Of a stretch of DNA of 64,000 nt, positions 39,224 through 47,780 are shown in pieces. How positions within the stretch are numbered: the first letter of the stretch is position 1; each line of letters begins with the position of its first letter. Under the pieces are notes generated by a model that saw only the letters and a list, made by a program, of their open reading frames with translations, did not search any database and was not told the origin of the DNA. This DNA comes from a virus. Location of the stretch: the IMG/VR virus record IMGVR_UViG_3300035663_000001, positions 62,001-126,000 of that record; one strand, 5' to 3'. The position numbers and the translations under genes are program-made.

Positions 39224-39445
39224 GATTATGGCACATAAGATATTTATGGCGCTCTTCATCGAGAAGATGGTCCAGCATTAGAAGGAGCCAATGGATATAA
39301 GGCTTGGTATCGTAATGATCAACGGCATCGAATAGATGGGCCGGCCATAGAACATGCTGATGGTAGAAAAAGTTTTTACCTAGCAGGCGATCACTATTCT
39401 GAAGAAGAGTATTGGCGAATAGTTAAGCTAAAAGCTTTATGGTAA
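39224..39445 (+). pseudogene. N-terminally truncated HREDGPA-repeat gene
   Basis: The frame opens after a stop at about 39221 and reads DIYGALHREDGPALEG..., HRIDGPAIEH and the tail YSEEEYWRIVKLKALW. No leader or plausible start remains. Its loss borders the tRNA/IS607 region, so it probably arose by recombination there. Confidence 0.7.
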
Positions 39446-39448
39446 AGT

Positions 39449-39832
39449 ATGCAAGAAATTATAGATATAATTGGTACTAAATTTTATTATTGTAATGGAG
39501 ATCTTCATCGGGAAGATGGTCCGGCTATAGAATATATAAATGGCGATAAAGCTTGGTGGATTCGCGGTCAACGCCACCGAGAAGATGGTCCCGCAGTAGA
39601 ATATGTTAATGGAGATAAATGTTGGTATTTTTATGGCCAGTACCATCGAGAAGGTGGGCCAGCCGTAGAGGTTTATAATGGAGATAAATCTTGGTGGATT
39701 TATGGTCAACTCCATCGAGAAGATGGTCCAGCAGTAGAATATGCTGATGGAGAGAAACGATGGTTTCTTCAAGATAAAGAATACTCTGAAGAAGAATATT
39801 GGCGAGTAGTCAAGTTAAAAACTTTATGGTAA
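39449..39832 (+). CDS. HREDGPA-repeat protein, 4 units
   Basis: Units ending AIEY, AVEY, AVEV (HREGGPA) and AVEY; tail YSEEEYWRVVKLKTLW. First intact gene of a six-gene block after the truncated copy. Confidence 0.85.
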   Translation: MQEIIDIIGTKFYYCNGDLHREDGPAIEYINGDKAWWIRGQRHREDGPAVEYVNGDKCWYFYGQYHREGGPAVEVYNGDKSWWIYGQLHREDGPAVEYADGEKRWFLQDKEYSEEEYWRVVKLKTLW

Positions 39833-39835
39833 AGT

Positions 39836-40222
39836 ATGCAAGAAATTATAATAGATGAACGTGGAACTAAAAAATACTATTGGAATGGCAAATTCCATCG
39901 AGAAGATGGTCCAGCTATTGAATGGTATGATGGAGATAAGCATTGGTTTTTTAATGGTCAAAGACATCGGGAAAATGGTCCGGCTGTAGAGAAGGTTAAT
40001 GGAGACAAAGAATGGTTTATTTATGATCACCTTCATCGAGAAGGTGGTCCGGCCATAGATTATGCTAATGGATTTAAGCAGTGGTATTATTATGGAAATT
40101 TACATCGAGAAGATGGCCCAGCTATAGAAAATACTCATGGCCATAAATATTGGCACCTTCAAGGTAAAAGCTATTCAGAAGAAGAATATTGGCGAGTAGT
40201 TAAACTAAAAGCTTTATGGTAG
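39836..40222 (+). CDS. HREDGPA-repeat protein, 4 units
   Basis: Leader MQEIIIDERGTKKYYWNG. Units HREDGPAIEW, HRENGPAVEK, HREGGPAIDY, HREDGPAIEN; tail YSEEEYWRVVKLKALW. Ends TAG rather than the usual TAA. Confidence 0.85.
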   Translation: MQEIIIDERGTKKYYWNGKFHREDGPAIEWYDGDKHWFFNGQRHRENGPAVEKVNGDKEWFIYDHLHREGGPAIDYANGFKQWYYYGNLHREDGPAIENTHGHKYWHLQGKSYSEEEYWRVVKLKALW

Positions 40223-40226
40223 CAAT

Positions 40227-40820
40227 ATGCAAAAAATTGAGATAGATGAACATGGCGTTAAAAGATATCGCTGGAATAACCAGCTTCATCGAGAAGATGG
40301 TCCAGCAGTAGAATATCCTAATGGAGATAAATCTTGGTGGGTTTATGATAAATACCATCGGGAAGATGGCCCTGCAGTAGAAGAGGCTGATGGAACTAAA
40401 GAGTGGTGGGTTAATGATCGACGACATCGAGAAGATGGTCCAGCCATAGAATGGTCTGATGGCAGTAAAGAATGGTATCTTCATGATCAACTCCATCGAG
40501 AAGATGGTCCAGCAGTAGAAAAGGCCAATGGAGATAAACACTGGTATCATCATGATGAATTACATCGAGAAAATGGTCCTGCCATAGAATTGGCTAATGG
40601 AGATAAATATTGGTATCGTTATGATCAACGACATCGAGAAGATGGACCAGCCATTATCCATGCTAATGGAACTAAAGAATGGTGGCGTTATGATTTGCGC
40701 CATCGAGTAGATGGCCCGGCTATAGAACATTCTAATGGAAGTAAAACTTTTTACCTAGAAGGTAAAAAATATTCGCCAGAAAAATATTGGCGATTAGTTA
40801 AATTGCAAGCTTTATGGTAA
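40227..40820 (+). CDS. HREDGPA-repeat protein, 7 units (longest)
   Basis: 197 residues with seven units, the largest intact member: AVEY, AVEE, AIEW, AVEK, AIEL (HRENGPA), AIIH and AIEH (HRVDGPA). Tail YSPEKYWRLVKLQALW. Shows the upper end of copy-number variation. Confidence 0.87.
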   Translation: MQKIEIDEHGVKRYRWNNQLHREDGPAVEYPNGDKSWWVYDKYHREDGPAVEEADGTKEWWVNDRRHREDGPAIEWSDGSKEWYLHDQLHREDGPAVEKANGDKHWYHHDELHRENGPAIELANGDKYWYRYDQRHREDGPAIIHANGTKEWWRYDLRHRVDGPAIEHSNGSKTFYLEGKKYSPEKYWRLVKLQALW

Positions 40821-40821
40821 T

Positions 40822-41064
40822 ATGATATATACAGATATGTTTAATAATAAACATTATTTTTGTAATGGCAAACTTCATCGAGAAGATGGACCAGCCCTAG
40901 AAAATACTAATGGAGATAAATATTGGTATCTTCATGGTCAGTTACATCGAGAAGATGGTGCCGCCATAGAAAATAATGATGGAACTAAATATTGGTACCT
41001 TCAAGGCAAACGATATTCCGAAGAAGAATATTGGAGAGCACTTAAATTAAAATCTTTATGGTAA
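40822..41064 (+). CDS. HREDGPA-repeat protein, 2 units
   Basis: 80 residues. Atypical leader MIYTDMFNNKHYFCNG; units HREDGPALEN and HREDGAAIEN; tail YSEEEYWRALKLKSLW, overlapping the next start in ATGGTAA. Confidence 0.83.
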   Translation: MIYTDMFNNKHYFCNGKLHREDGPALENTNGDKYWYLHGQLHREDGAAIENNDGTKYWYLQGKRYSEEEYWRALKLKSLW

Positions 41065-41309
41065 AACATCTAAAAATTATCACTGAACATGCTACATATT
41101 ATTATTTGGGTCATAAATACCATCGAGAAAATAGTCCCGCCATAGAGTATGTTAATGGAGATAAAGAGTGGTGGATTCATGGCAAAAGACATCGAGAAGA
41201 TGGTCCTGCCAAGGAATATAATGATGGGCGGAAATTCTGGTATCTTCAAGGCGAAGAATATTCAGAAGAAGAATATTTTCGAGTACTTAAATTAAAAACT
41301 TTGTGGTAA
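41058..41309 (+). CDS. HREDGPA-repeat protein, 2 units
   Basis: Starts in ATGGTAA. Units HRENSPAIEY and HREDGPAKEY; tail YSEEEYFRVLKLKTLW (W to F in the tail). Leader MVKHLKIITEHATYYYLG unlike the MQEI type. Confidence 0.83.
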   Translation: MVKHLKIITEHATYYYLGHKYHRENSPAIEYVNGDKEWWIHGKRHREDGPAKEYNDGRKFWYLQGEEYSEEEYFRVLKLKTLW

Positions 41310-41312
41310 AGT

Positions 41313-41768
41313 ATGCAAGAAATAGAAACAGATCAATTTGGTATATATTATTACTGGAATAATCAGTTGCACCGAGAAGATGGTCCGGCAGTAGAAGATT
41401 ATGAGGGAGATAAAGAATGGTGGCTTCATGGTCAGCGTCATCGAGAAGATGGTCCAGCAGTAGAATTTTCTAATGGAAGTAAATTTTGGTATCGTCATAG
41501 CCTTCTTCATCGAGAAGATGGTTCAGCAGTAGAAAAGGTTAATGGATATAAAGGGTGGTGGATCCACGGTCGATGTCATCGAGAAAACGGACCAGCTATA
41601 GAATATGCCGATGGAAGTAAAGATTGGTGGCTTCAGGGAAAACGGCATCGAGAAGATGGACCTGCAGCAGATCATACTGATGGATATAAAGCGTGGTACC
41701 TTCAAGGTAAAAAATATTCAGAGAAAGAATATTGGCGAGTAGTTAAATTAAAAGCTTTGTGGTATTAA
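41313..41768 (+). CDS. HREDGPA-repeat protein, 5 units
   Basis: Units ending AVED, AVEF, AVEK (HREDGSA), AIEY (HRENGPA) and AADH. Tail extended by one Tyr (KLKALWY). Last of this block, one base before the next gene. Confidence 0.85.
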   Translation: MQEIETDQFGIYYYWNNQLHREDGPAVEDYEGDKEWWLHGQRHREDGPAVEFSNGSKFWYRHSLLHREDGSAVEKVNGYKGWWIHGRCHRENGPAIEYADGSKDWWLQGKRHREDGPAADHTDGYKAWYLQGKKYSEKEYWRVVKLKALWY

Positions 41769-41769
41769 T

Positions 41770-42360
41770 ATGAATATAAATAAAGAATTATTTTCTCGTT
41801 TAGGAATCAAAGAATTAATTCTCACCCAAGAAAGTGATTGGATTAAAGTTATTATTCCAGACAAGAAGCAACAAGAATCTTTCCGTTTAGCTAAAATTCA
41901 AGAAGATGACTCTCGAGATAATGAATTATATGATCATGCTTTTCAAAATTCTAGAGAACAAAGTTTGTTCTGTACGACGGAATCCAAAGGCGCAGAATTT
42001 GCCGTTCAAGAATGGGGCGGTGGTACTGCTCGGGTAACTCAACCTAATGAATTTCATTCTTATCCCGATGTAGGTCAAGTCAATGTTCGTCATATCAATG
42101 ATCCAGAAGATGGATTAATGATTATGAAAAAGGACCAAAATAAAGTTCCATTAGTATTAGTGACTGGTAAAATGCCAGAATATTTTCTTATGGGCTGGAC
42201 TATTCCGGCTTATGCGAAGCAATATATTTATCGAATTAATTTGGGTCGAGAAAAATTAGGAGATGGTTTTTTGCATAATATGCAGCCGCACGAGGCATGC
42301 ACATTTAGCAAGCAATGGTTATTCCCGATGTGGTCTCTCAATAAAGATTTAGTTAAATAA
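41770..42360 (+). CDS. Possible PD-(D/E)xK-like nuclease-fold protein, 196 aa
   Basis: A central segment (S-K-G-A-E-F-A-V-Q-E ... S-Y-P-D-V-G-Q-V-N-V-R ... P-L-V-L-V-T-G-K-M-P) follows the order of helix-E, D-V-G strand and later strand seen in restriction-type folds of other phages. The catalytic lysine is not certain. Role unknown. Confidence 0.45.
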   Translation: MNINKELFSRLGIKELILTQESDWIKVIIPDKKQQESFRLAKIQEDDSRDNELYDHAFQNSREQSLFCTTESKGAEFAVQEWGGGTARVTQPNEFHSYPDVGQVNVRHINDPEDGLMIMKKDQNKVPLVLVTGKMPEYFLMGWTIPAYAKQYIYRINLGREKLGDGFLHNMQPHEACTFSKQWLFPMWSLNKDLVK

Positions 42361-42383
42361 TTAAGGATAATTAACAGGTAAGT

Positions 42384-42797
42384 ATGGCTATTGAAAATTT
42401 TTCAGATTTAGGATTAGGGGCGGAAACAAAAAAGGAAGATATCTCTTCTATTATACAAGAAGTATTAGGAATTACCATTGAGGATTTAACTAATAAATTA
42501 TCTGCCAATGTAGCAGCTAATGCGGCTAAATTAGCCGAGCAAATTATTAATATTGCTCCACATAACAATTATGCTAAATTGTTAGAAACAGATGTTGATA
42601 AAGCTAATTTCTTACAAACGGAAGCTCATAAGTCAGAGTATTGGGATCTTCGAGAAATAAAAGCCAGTGATAAAATAGATAATTTATTGGTCTTTACTTT
42701 TATGAATACTGCGGTAGATGACGGAGCATCCTTAAAAGGATGCGTATATGTTACCTTTACTGGCAAAATAAAATATGCTTTTGCTACTGTCAATTGA
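42384..42797 (+). CDS. Hypothetical protein, 137 aa
   Basis: Helical N-terminal half rich in Ala (LSANVAANAAKLAEQIINIA), beta-rich C-terminal half (NLLVFTFMNTAVDDG ... VYVTFTGKIKYAFATVN). AGGTAAGT precedes the start. No family recognised. Confidence 0.6.
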   Translation: MAIENFSDLGLGAETKKEDISSIIQEVLGITIEDLTNKLSANVAANAAKLAEQIINIAPHNNYAKLLETDVDKANFLQTEAHKSEYWDLREIKASDKIDNLLVFTFMNTAVDDGASLKGCVYVTFTGKIKYAFATVN

Positions 42798-42800
42798 ATA

Positions 42801-42961
42801 ACTCCATCGAGAGAATGGATCTGCCATAGAATTTGCTAATGGTCCAACCACTAAAGTGGTTGGCTTTCTGCTATAAAGATCGTAAATATTGGTACCTTCA
42901 AGGTAAAAATTATTCTGAAAAAATATATTGGCGTTTAGTTAAATTAAAAGCTTTCTGGTAA
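42801..42961 (+). pseudogene. HREDGPA-repeat remnant interrupted by a hairpin
   Basis: CTC CAT CGA GAG AAT GGA encodes LHRENGSAIEFANG, after which CCAACCAC TAAA GTGGTTGG (42844-42863) and CTTTCT break the frame. The gene resumes DRKYWYLQGKNYSEKIYWRLVKLKAFW. The 5' part is missing. Confidence 0.7.
42844..42870 (+). terminator. Hairpin with short T tract
   Basis: CCAACCAC (42844-42851) / GTGGTTGG (42856-42863), loop TAAA, followed by CTTTCTG. It lies within the broken repeat gene and could end the transcript of the preceding gene. Confidence 0.55.
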
Positions 42962-42965
42962 CATA

Positions 42966-43280
42966 ATGCAAAAAATTATAACAGAGAAAAATGGATCCCA
43001 ATATTATTATTGGAATAATCAGCCACACCGAGAAGATGGTCCAGCGGTAGAATATTACAATGGAGAACAAGAATATTGGATGTATGGTCTACCTCATAGA
43101 GAGGACGGGCCGGCAATTGTTAAAAAAACACATAAATTATGGTATTATCAGGGGCAGCTCCATCGAGAAGATGGGCCAGCGATTGAACAACAAAATGGCG
43201 CCAAAGCATTTTATCTGCATGGGAAATTCTACTTAGAAGAATCTTATTGGCGATTAGTTAAGTTGAAAGCTTTGTGGTAA
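42966..43280 (+). CDS. HREDGPA-repeat protein, 3 units
   Basis: Units HREDGPAVEY, HREDGPAIVK and HREDGPAIEQ with altered spacers (HKLWYYQGQ). Tail YLEESYWRLVKLKALW. Among the more diverged members. Confidence 0.83.
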   Translation: MQKIITEKNGSQYYYWNNQPHREDGPAVEYYNGEQEYWMYGLPHREDGPAIVKKTHKLWYYQGQLHREDGPAIEQQNGAKAFYLHGKFYLEESYWRLVKLKALW

Positions 43281-43283
43281 AGT

Positions 43284-43739
43284 ATGCAAGAAATTAAGGT
43301 TGATAAAGACGGAACTAAAAGATATTATTGCAATGGTAAATTGCATCGAGAAGACGGTCCGGCAATAGAGTCTATTAATGGGGAAAAATATTGGTTTATT
43401 AATGACCAACAACATCGAGAAGACGGTCCAGCGGTAGAATATTCTGATGGAAGTAAAGAATGGTATCTTCATGGTCAACGTCATCGAGAAGATGGTCCGG
43501 CAGTAGAATATGCTCATGGATCTAAACATTGGTATCTTCATGACAAACTACATCGAGTTGATGGTCCAGCATTAGAAAATGCTAATGGCCATAAAGAGTG
43601 GTACCGTCATGGTAAATTCCATCGAGAAGATGGACCAGCAGTAGAAGGCACTAATGGAAATAAGTATTGGTTTCTTCAAGATAAAAGATATTCAGAACAA
43701 GAATATTGGCAAATGATTAAACTTAAAGCTTTATGGTAA
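43284..43739 (+). CDS. HREDGPA-repeat protein, 5 units
   Basis: Units ending AIES, AVEY, AVEY, ALEN (HRVDGPA) and AVEG; tail YSEQEYWQMIKLKALW. Followed by noncoding DNA with a tRNA. Confidence 0.85.
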   Translation: MQEIKVDKDGTKRYYCNGKLHREDGPAIESINGEKYWFINDQQHREDGPAVEYSDGSKEWYLHGQRHREDGPAVEYAHGSKHWYLHDKLHRVDGPALENANGHKEWYRHGKFHREDGPAVEGTNGNKYWFLQDKRYSEQEYWQMIKLKALW

Positions 43740-43791
43740 TTTTTTGAAATATTAACATTAGTCGCGTGTTATATTAAGATTGTTACTTTAT

Positions 43792-43865
43792 TCGGGTTTC
43801 GTTCAACGGTAGGACAGAGGACTTTGAATCCTCGAATTGGAGTTCGATTCTCTAAACCCGAACCA
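43792..43865 (+). tRNA. tRNA-Gln (TTG)
   Basis: Acceptor TCGGGTT/AACCCGA, discriminator A and CCA; anticodon stem GAGGA/TCCTC with loop CTTTGAA; T arm TGGAG/CTCTA. Stands apart from the main array. Confidence 0.92.
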
Positions 43866-43894
43866 CTATCTATTAATAGTTACTCATATTTTAC

Positions 43895-44596
43895 ATGAGT
43901 ACCAGTAAATTATTTAAGTTAGCCCAACACATTGAAGATAAATTAGCCAAAATTAATCCAGATACCGTCTTAGAAGAGCATGAAGGAGTTTCTCCGGTCT
44001 CTTATATGGCTTTTAATAATTTAAAAAATATCGTTAAAGACGCAAATGAATTATTAGAATTATTAAATGATCAAGATGATTTACCTCAATGGGCCGATGA
44101 ATTTATTGCATTAGCTAAATTTAATGTGACTAAAATTCTAAATTATGTCAGAGCAGAAAAGTCCTCCCATGGAGAAACAGAAAAGAATGCTTATCAATTG
44201 CATGATTTAGTTAAATATGCCGCCGGGAAATATGACCATATTGATTTCAAACCCTCTGAAGCCGTGGCTAATGCCGCTGCTCGTGGTTTAGAATTACGTA
44301 AGAAAAATAAAGGAAAAGGCGGTTTAAGTACCCAGCAAGCTGGAGCCCAAGGAATTGGTTCTGGTGTAGCTAGAGCAGTGTCGCTGAAAAATAGACAAAC
44401 TTTAAGTCCTTCCACCGTTCGTCGAATGAAATCTTTTTTTGATCGACACGAAAAGAATAAAGGCGCCAGCGATGGAAAACCTTTAACTCAAGATAAAGGT
44501 TATATTGCTTGGCTGATCTGGGGAGGTGATCCGGGGAGATCTTGGGCCAACAAAATTTGCAAGCAAATGGATGCAGCAGATAAAAAATCTAAATAA
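43895..44596 (+). CDS. Conserved phage protein with a basic C-terminal domain
   Basis: 233 residues. Residues about 120-225 carry a pattern I have seen in many phage proteins of unknown role: A-A-x-R-G-L-E-L-R-K-K, G-I-G-S-G-V-A-R-A, L-S-P-S-T-V-R-R-M-K-S-F-F, and W-L-I-W-G-G-D-P-G-R-S-W-A. The N-terminal helix (STSKLFKLAQHIEDKL) resembles that of the protein at 27650. Possibly virion-associated. Confidence 0.6.
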   Translation: MSTSKLFKLAQHIEDKLAKINPDTVLEEHEGVSPVSYMAFNNLKNIVKDANELLELLNDQDDLPQWADEFIALAKFNVTKILNYVRAEKSSHGETEKNAYQLHDLVKYAAGKYDHIDFKPSEAVANAAARGLELRKKNKGKGGLSTQQAGAQGIGSGVARAVSLKNRQTLSPSTVRRMKSFFDRHEKNKGASDGKPLTQDKGYIAWLIWGGDPGRSWANKICKQMDAADKKSK

Positions 44597-44615
44597 TTGG
44601 GGATTAGTTTAGCCC

Positions 44616-44643
44616 TTGACAATCTTTACTTTGAGGTTATATT
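44616..44643 (+). promoter_or_regulatory. Promoter, copy of the tRNA-array promoter
   Basis: TTGACA (44616-44621), 16-base spacer, TATATT (44638-44643). It differs from the 34284 promoter by one base over more than 30. It drives the leader of the HNH and LAGLIDADG genes. Confidence 0.72.
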
Positions 44644-44663
44644 ATACCACTCTGGGAAATTAT

Positions 44664-44700
44664 CCTGTCTGACTAGATCTCTGAGAGGACCCGTTGTCTG
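44664..44700 (+). pseudogene. 5' fragment of a duplicated tRNA-Tyr
   Basis: Matches the first 37 bases of tRNA-Tyr (34367 on) with a few C-to-T and G-to-A changes, then switches to an H element at the anticodon loop. It forms part of the leader for the HNH gene. Confidence 0.7.
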
Positions 44701-44712
44701 ACATAAGTTCTA

Positions 44713-44732
44713 ATTGCTCCATACGTGGAGAC
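44713..44732 (+). ncRNA. H element, copy 2
   Basis: ATTG, stem CTCCA/TGGAG closed by a TACG loop (a UNCG-type tetraloop), then AC. Preceded by CATAAGTT, as in copy 4. It starts directly after the tRNA-Tyr fragment. Confidence 0.55.
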
Positions 44733-44768
44733 GGGCGCCGACTAACTAATAGTTTGCCATATATAGGC

Positions 44769-45293
44769 ATGAGCAATTTATCTAAATATGGAGCCCTGCT
44801 AGAAGAGATTGATAGCTATTATTTATTAGCCCAAGCTAGTAAAGTGTATGGCCCGTACCATCGTTTAGATGGTCGACAAATTGTCATTGTCGTAGAAGAA
44901 GACGGTTCTCGGAGAACTGTTAGCTATCCTAAATTCTTAATGGAAGAACATTTAGGTCGAACTTTAGACCCCGATTTAGAAACCGTAGATCATTGGGATT
45001 CCAATTATTTAAATAATGATTTATCGAATTTAAGATTGGTTCCTCGGGATCAGCATTCGGCAGATGATACTCGTCGGGTGAAATTGGTTAAATTGAAGTG
45101 CGCCTTGTGTGATAAGGAATTTGAGAGAAGTCCCAGGTTGTTGAGGGATAAGGCGAAGAAGAAGCGAGCTGGGCCATTTTGTAGCAGGCTGTGTGCGGGG
45201 CGTTATAGCAGACAGCTCCAGCTCCGACTCATCCGCAAACTTCCCCAACAACCTTTCCTCTCATCTGAATATTATAAGAAAAAATATCAGTGA
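44769..45293 (+). CDS. HNH homing endonuclease
   Basis: 174 residues from ATG 44769. HNH core: E-T-V-D-H-W-D-S-N-Y-L-N-N-D-L-S-N-L-R-L-V. A zinc finger C-A-L-C-D ... C-S-R-L-C follows. The last 60 codons are richer in G+C than their surroundings, a sign of recent transfer or fusion. Behind the duplicated tRNA promoter. Confidence 0.82.
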   Translation: MSNLSKYGALLEEIDSYYLLAQASKVYGPYHRLDGRQIVIVVEEDGSRRTVSYPKFLMEEHLGRTLDPDLETVDHWDSNYLNNDLSNLRLVPRDQHSADDTRRVKLVKLKCALCDKEFERSPRLLRDKAKKKRAGPFCSRLCAGRYSRQLQLRLIRKLPQQPFLSSEYYKKKYQ

Positions 45294-45304
45294 TATAGCA
45301 TCTC

Positions 45305-46357
45305 ATGATGAGATATACCTATTATCCTAATATTTTTACCGATGAAACAGCTTTATCCTTTTATTTTTTGGGATTGTACATTACGGATGGTAATGTATAT
45401 CTGAAGCATGGATATGAGGTTTCCATCAAATCAATTGATGTGTCCTTATTGCACGCTATTGCTAAGTTAGTATGCCCTACTAAATCGCTAGTCAAAATTA
45501 AAAATTCTAATTGTTTTAAATTAAGTTTTAATTGCCAAGCGATTGCTGAGTGGTTAGTCTCTTATGGTTGCGTCCCGAATAAAACTAAAATAGTCAAGTT
45601 TCCAACTATACCAGAAAAATATTATCCAGATTTGATTCGAGGGTTATTAGATGGAGATGGAAGCATTGGATTTTACAAATCTCCGATGATTAGATTTGAC
45701 TCGGCATCCTTCCATTTAATTAATGGAGTCAAAGATTATCTTAATTCAACTTTAGGTTTTACTCTTTCTCTCAAGGAAACGCCTTGGATTACTACCACTA
45801 TTAATGGTCAAGCAGCTAGTTCTACTACTCAAATGTATAGGCTATCTATCGTAAATTTGAATGCATATAAATTATTAAAACATATTTATTATCAACCAGA
45901 TTGTTTTAGTTTAGATAGAAAGAAGGCTCAAGCTTTTGAAATTATTAACCATTATGAGTCTCGTTGGTCGCCAGACAAGTTATTAAGTTTTAATAAGTTG
46001 CCTATTAAAGATTGGCCAGGTGATCAGGAATTATTTAATTTAGTTTGTTCTTATCACGGATCGTTTAAGTTGACGGCTCAGCATTTGAATGTGTCGGCTT
46101 GGGGATTAGTTTCTAGATTAAGAAAAATTGGTTATTATCAACAATTAAAAACCCTGTATCCCGTAGAGAGGGCTAAAAATTTTAACGGGTTTAGGAAGCC
46201 TAAAATGGTTAGCGAATCCTTGATTCAAGAGATTGACTCTTTGTTTGAGCATTTAACTCATCGGCAAATTGCGGAGAAATTCTCTCTTAAAGAGAGTTAT
46301 GTGGCTTTTTTGAAAAGAGATAGTAATAAAAGAAATGTAATTGACCATGAACAATAA
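45305..46357 (+). CDS. LAGLIDADG homing endonuclease
   Basis: 350 residues. Two LAGLIDADG helices: F-L-G-L-Y-I-T-D-G-N and L-I-R-G-L-L-D-G-D-G, each with the acidic residue that binds metal, so it acts as a monomer. A C-terminal helix-turn-helix (TAQHLNVSAWGLVSRLRK) follows. Its end overlaps a repeat gene, suggesting insertion at the block edge. Either of two adjacent ATGs could start it. Confidence 0.88.
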   Translation: MMRYTYYPNIFTDETALSFYFLGLYITDGNVYLKHGYEVSIKSIDVSLLHAIAKLVCPTKSLVKIKNSNCFKLSFNCQAIAEWLVSYGCVPNKTKIVKFPTIPEKYYPDLIRGLLDGDGSIGFYKSPMIRFDSASFHLINGVKDYLNSTLGFTLSLKETPWITTTINGQAASSTTQMYRLSIVNLNAYKLLKHIYYQPDCFSLDRKKAQAFEIINHYESRWSPDKLLSFNKLPIKDWPGDQELFNLVCSYHGSFKLTAQHLNVSAWGLVSRLRKIGYYQQLKTLYPVERAKNFNGFRKPKMVSESLIQEIDSLFEHLTHRQIAEKFSLKESYVAFLKRDSNKRNVIDHEQ

Positions 46358-46691
46358 ATGGATCAGAATATATAGGTGGAGCCTTTATAATGGTATTCTA
46401 ATTAAAGAATATTATGCGAATAATCTTGTTCATCGAGAAGATGGTCCGGCGAGAGAATTTAGCAGTGGAGAAAAACATTGGTGTCTTCATGGCCATCTTC
46501 ATCGAGAAGATGGACCTGCAGTAGTATACGCTAATGGAGTTAAATGTTGGTATCTTTATGGTCAACTTCATCGATCAGATGGCCCCGCTATTGAATGGCC
46601 TGATGGCGGAAAATCATGGTTTATACAAGATAATAAAATTTCTTCAGAAAAAAAATATTGGAGACTAGTTAAGTTGAAAACTTTATGGTAA
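46347..46691 (+). CDS. HREDGPA-repeat protein, 3 units
   Basis: The start at 46347 (MNNKWIRIY) or the ATG two codons earlier overlaps the LAGLIDADG gene end. Unusual leader with IRIYRWSLYNGILI. Units HREDGPAREF, HREDGPAVVY, HRSDGPAIEW; tail SSEKKYWRLVKLKTLW. Confidence 0.8.
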   Translation: MNNKWIRIYRWSLYNGILIKEYYANNLVHREDGPAREFSSGEKHWCLHGHLHREDGPAVVYANGVKCWYLYGQLHRSDGPAIEWPDGGKSWFIQDNKISSEKKYWRLVKLKTLW

Positions 46692-46695
46692 AGTT

Positions 46696-47010
46696 ATGCA
46701 AGAAATTAAAGAAAATAAATGGGGTAAATATTATTGTTATAATGGGAACTTACATCGAGAAGATGGGCCGGCGTTAGAAGAACCTAGTGGATATAAAGAA
46801 TGGCGTTTACATGGTAAACTACATCGAACAAATGGTCCAGCATTAGAATGGGTTAATGGAAATAAAGAATGGTATCTTCACGGTCAATTACATCGAGAAG
46901 ATGGTCCTGCCATAGAATGGGTTGTTGGAAACAAATATTGGTTTCTTCAAGGTAAAGAATATACCGAAAAAGACTATTGGAGAATAGTTAAATTAAAAGC
47001 TTTATGGTAA
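46696..47010 (+). CDS. HREDGPA-repeat protein, 3 units
   Basis: Leader MQEIKENKWGKYYCYNG. Units HREDGPALEE, HRTNGPALEW and HREDGPAIEW; tail YTEKDYWRIVKLKALW. Confidence 0.85.
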   Translation: MQEIKENKWGKYYCYNGNLHREDGPALEEPSGYKEWRLHGKLHRTNGPALEWVNGNKEWYLHGQLHREDGPAIEWVVGNKYWFLQGKEYTEKDYWRIVKLKALW

Positions 47011-47013
47011 AGT

Positions 47014-47400
47014 ATGCAAGAAATAAAAACAAATAAATATGGTAAACATTATTTCTTTAATGGTCGATTACATCGAGAAGATGGTCCAGCTATAGAGAAT
47101 AATGACGGAAGTACAGAATGGTATCTTCATGGCAAACTGCATCGAACAGATGGTCCCGCAGTAAAATTTACTTATAATTCTATTAAAGAATGGTGGGTTT
47201 ACGGTAAACTCCATCGGGAAGATGGACCGGCAGTAGAGCGCGCTAATGGAACGAAATATTGGTTTCTTCATGGTGAAATCCATCGAGAAGATGGCCCGGC
47301 CATAGAATATGCTGATGGAATTAAAGAATATTGGTTGCAAGAAAAGAAATATTCAGAAGAAGACTATTGGCGAGTAGTTAAGTTAAAAGCTTTATGGTAA
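47014..47400 (+). CDS. HREDGPA-repeat protein, 4 units
   Basis: Units HREDGPAIEN, HRTDGPAVKF, HREDGPAVER, HREDGPAIEY; tail YSEEDYWRVVKLKALW. The final codons overlap the next start in ATGGTAA. Confidence 0.85.
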   Translation: MQEIKTNKYGKHYFFNGRLHREDGPAIENNDGSTEWYLHGKLHRTDGPAVKFTYNSIKEWWVYGKLHREDGPAVERANGTKYWFLHGEIHREDGPAIEYADGIKEYWLQEKKYSEEDYWRVVKLKALW

Positions 47401-47777
47401 AGTATACAAATGATGAGGGAGATATTTTTTGGATGGTCGATGGAGTTTATCATCGAGAAGACGGGCCTGCAGTAGAATGGGCTAATGGAGATAAATCTTG
47501 GTATCTTCATGGTCAACTACATCGAACAGATGGTCCAGCCATAGAGCGAATTAATGGAGATACAGAGTGGTGGATTCATGACCAACGTCATCGAGAAGAC
47601 GGTCCAGCCGTAGATAATATTGGTGGAACTAAAATATGGCTTATTAATGGTATTTATCATCGAGAAGATGGCTCAGCTGTAGAATTAGCTAATGGCACTA
47701 AAAGGTGGTATCTTCAAGGTAAACAATATTCTAAAGAAGAGTTTTGGCGAGTAGTTAAATTACAAGCTTTGTGGTGA
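47394..47777 (+). CDS. HREDGPA-repeat protein, 4 units
   Basis: Starts in ATGGTAA with MVKYTNDEGDIFWMVDG. Units HREDGPAVEW, HRTDGPAIER, HREDGPAVDN, HREDGSAVEL; tail YSKEEFWRVVKLQALW. Ends TGA. Confidence 0.85.
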   Translation: MVKYTNDEGDIFWMVDGVYHREDGPAVEWANGDKSWYLHGQLHRTDGPAIERINGDTEWWIHDQRHREDGPAVDNIGGTKIWLINGIYHREDGSAVELANGTKRWYLQGKQYSKEEFWRVVKLQALW

Positions 47778-47780
47778 AAT

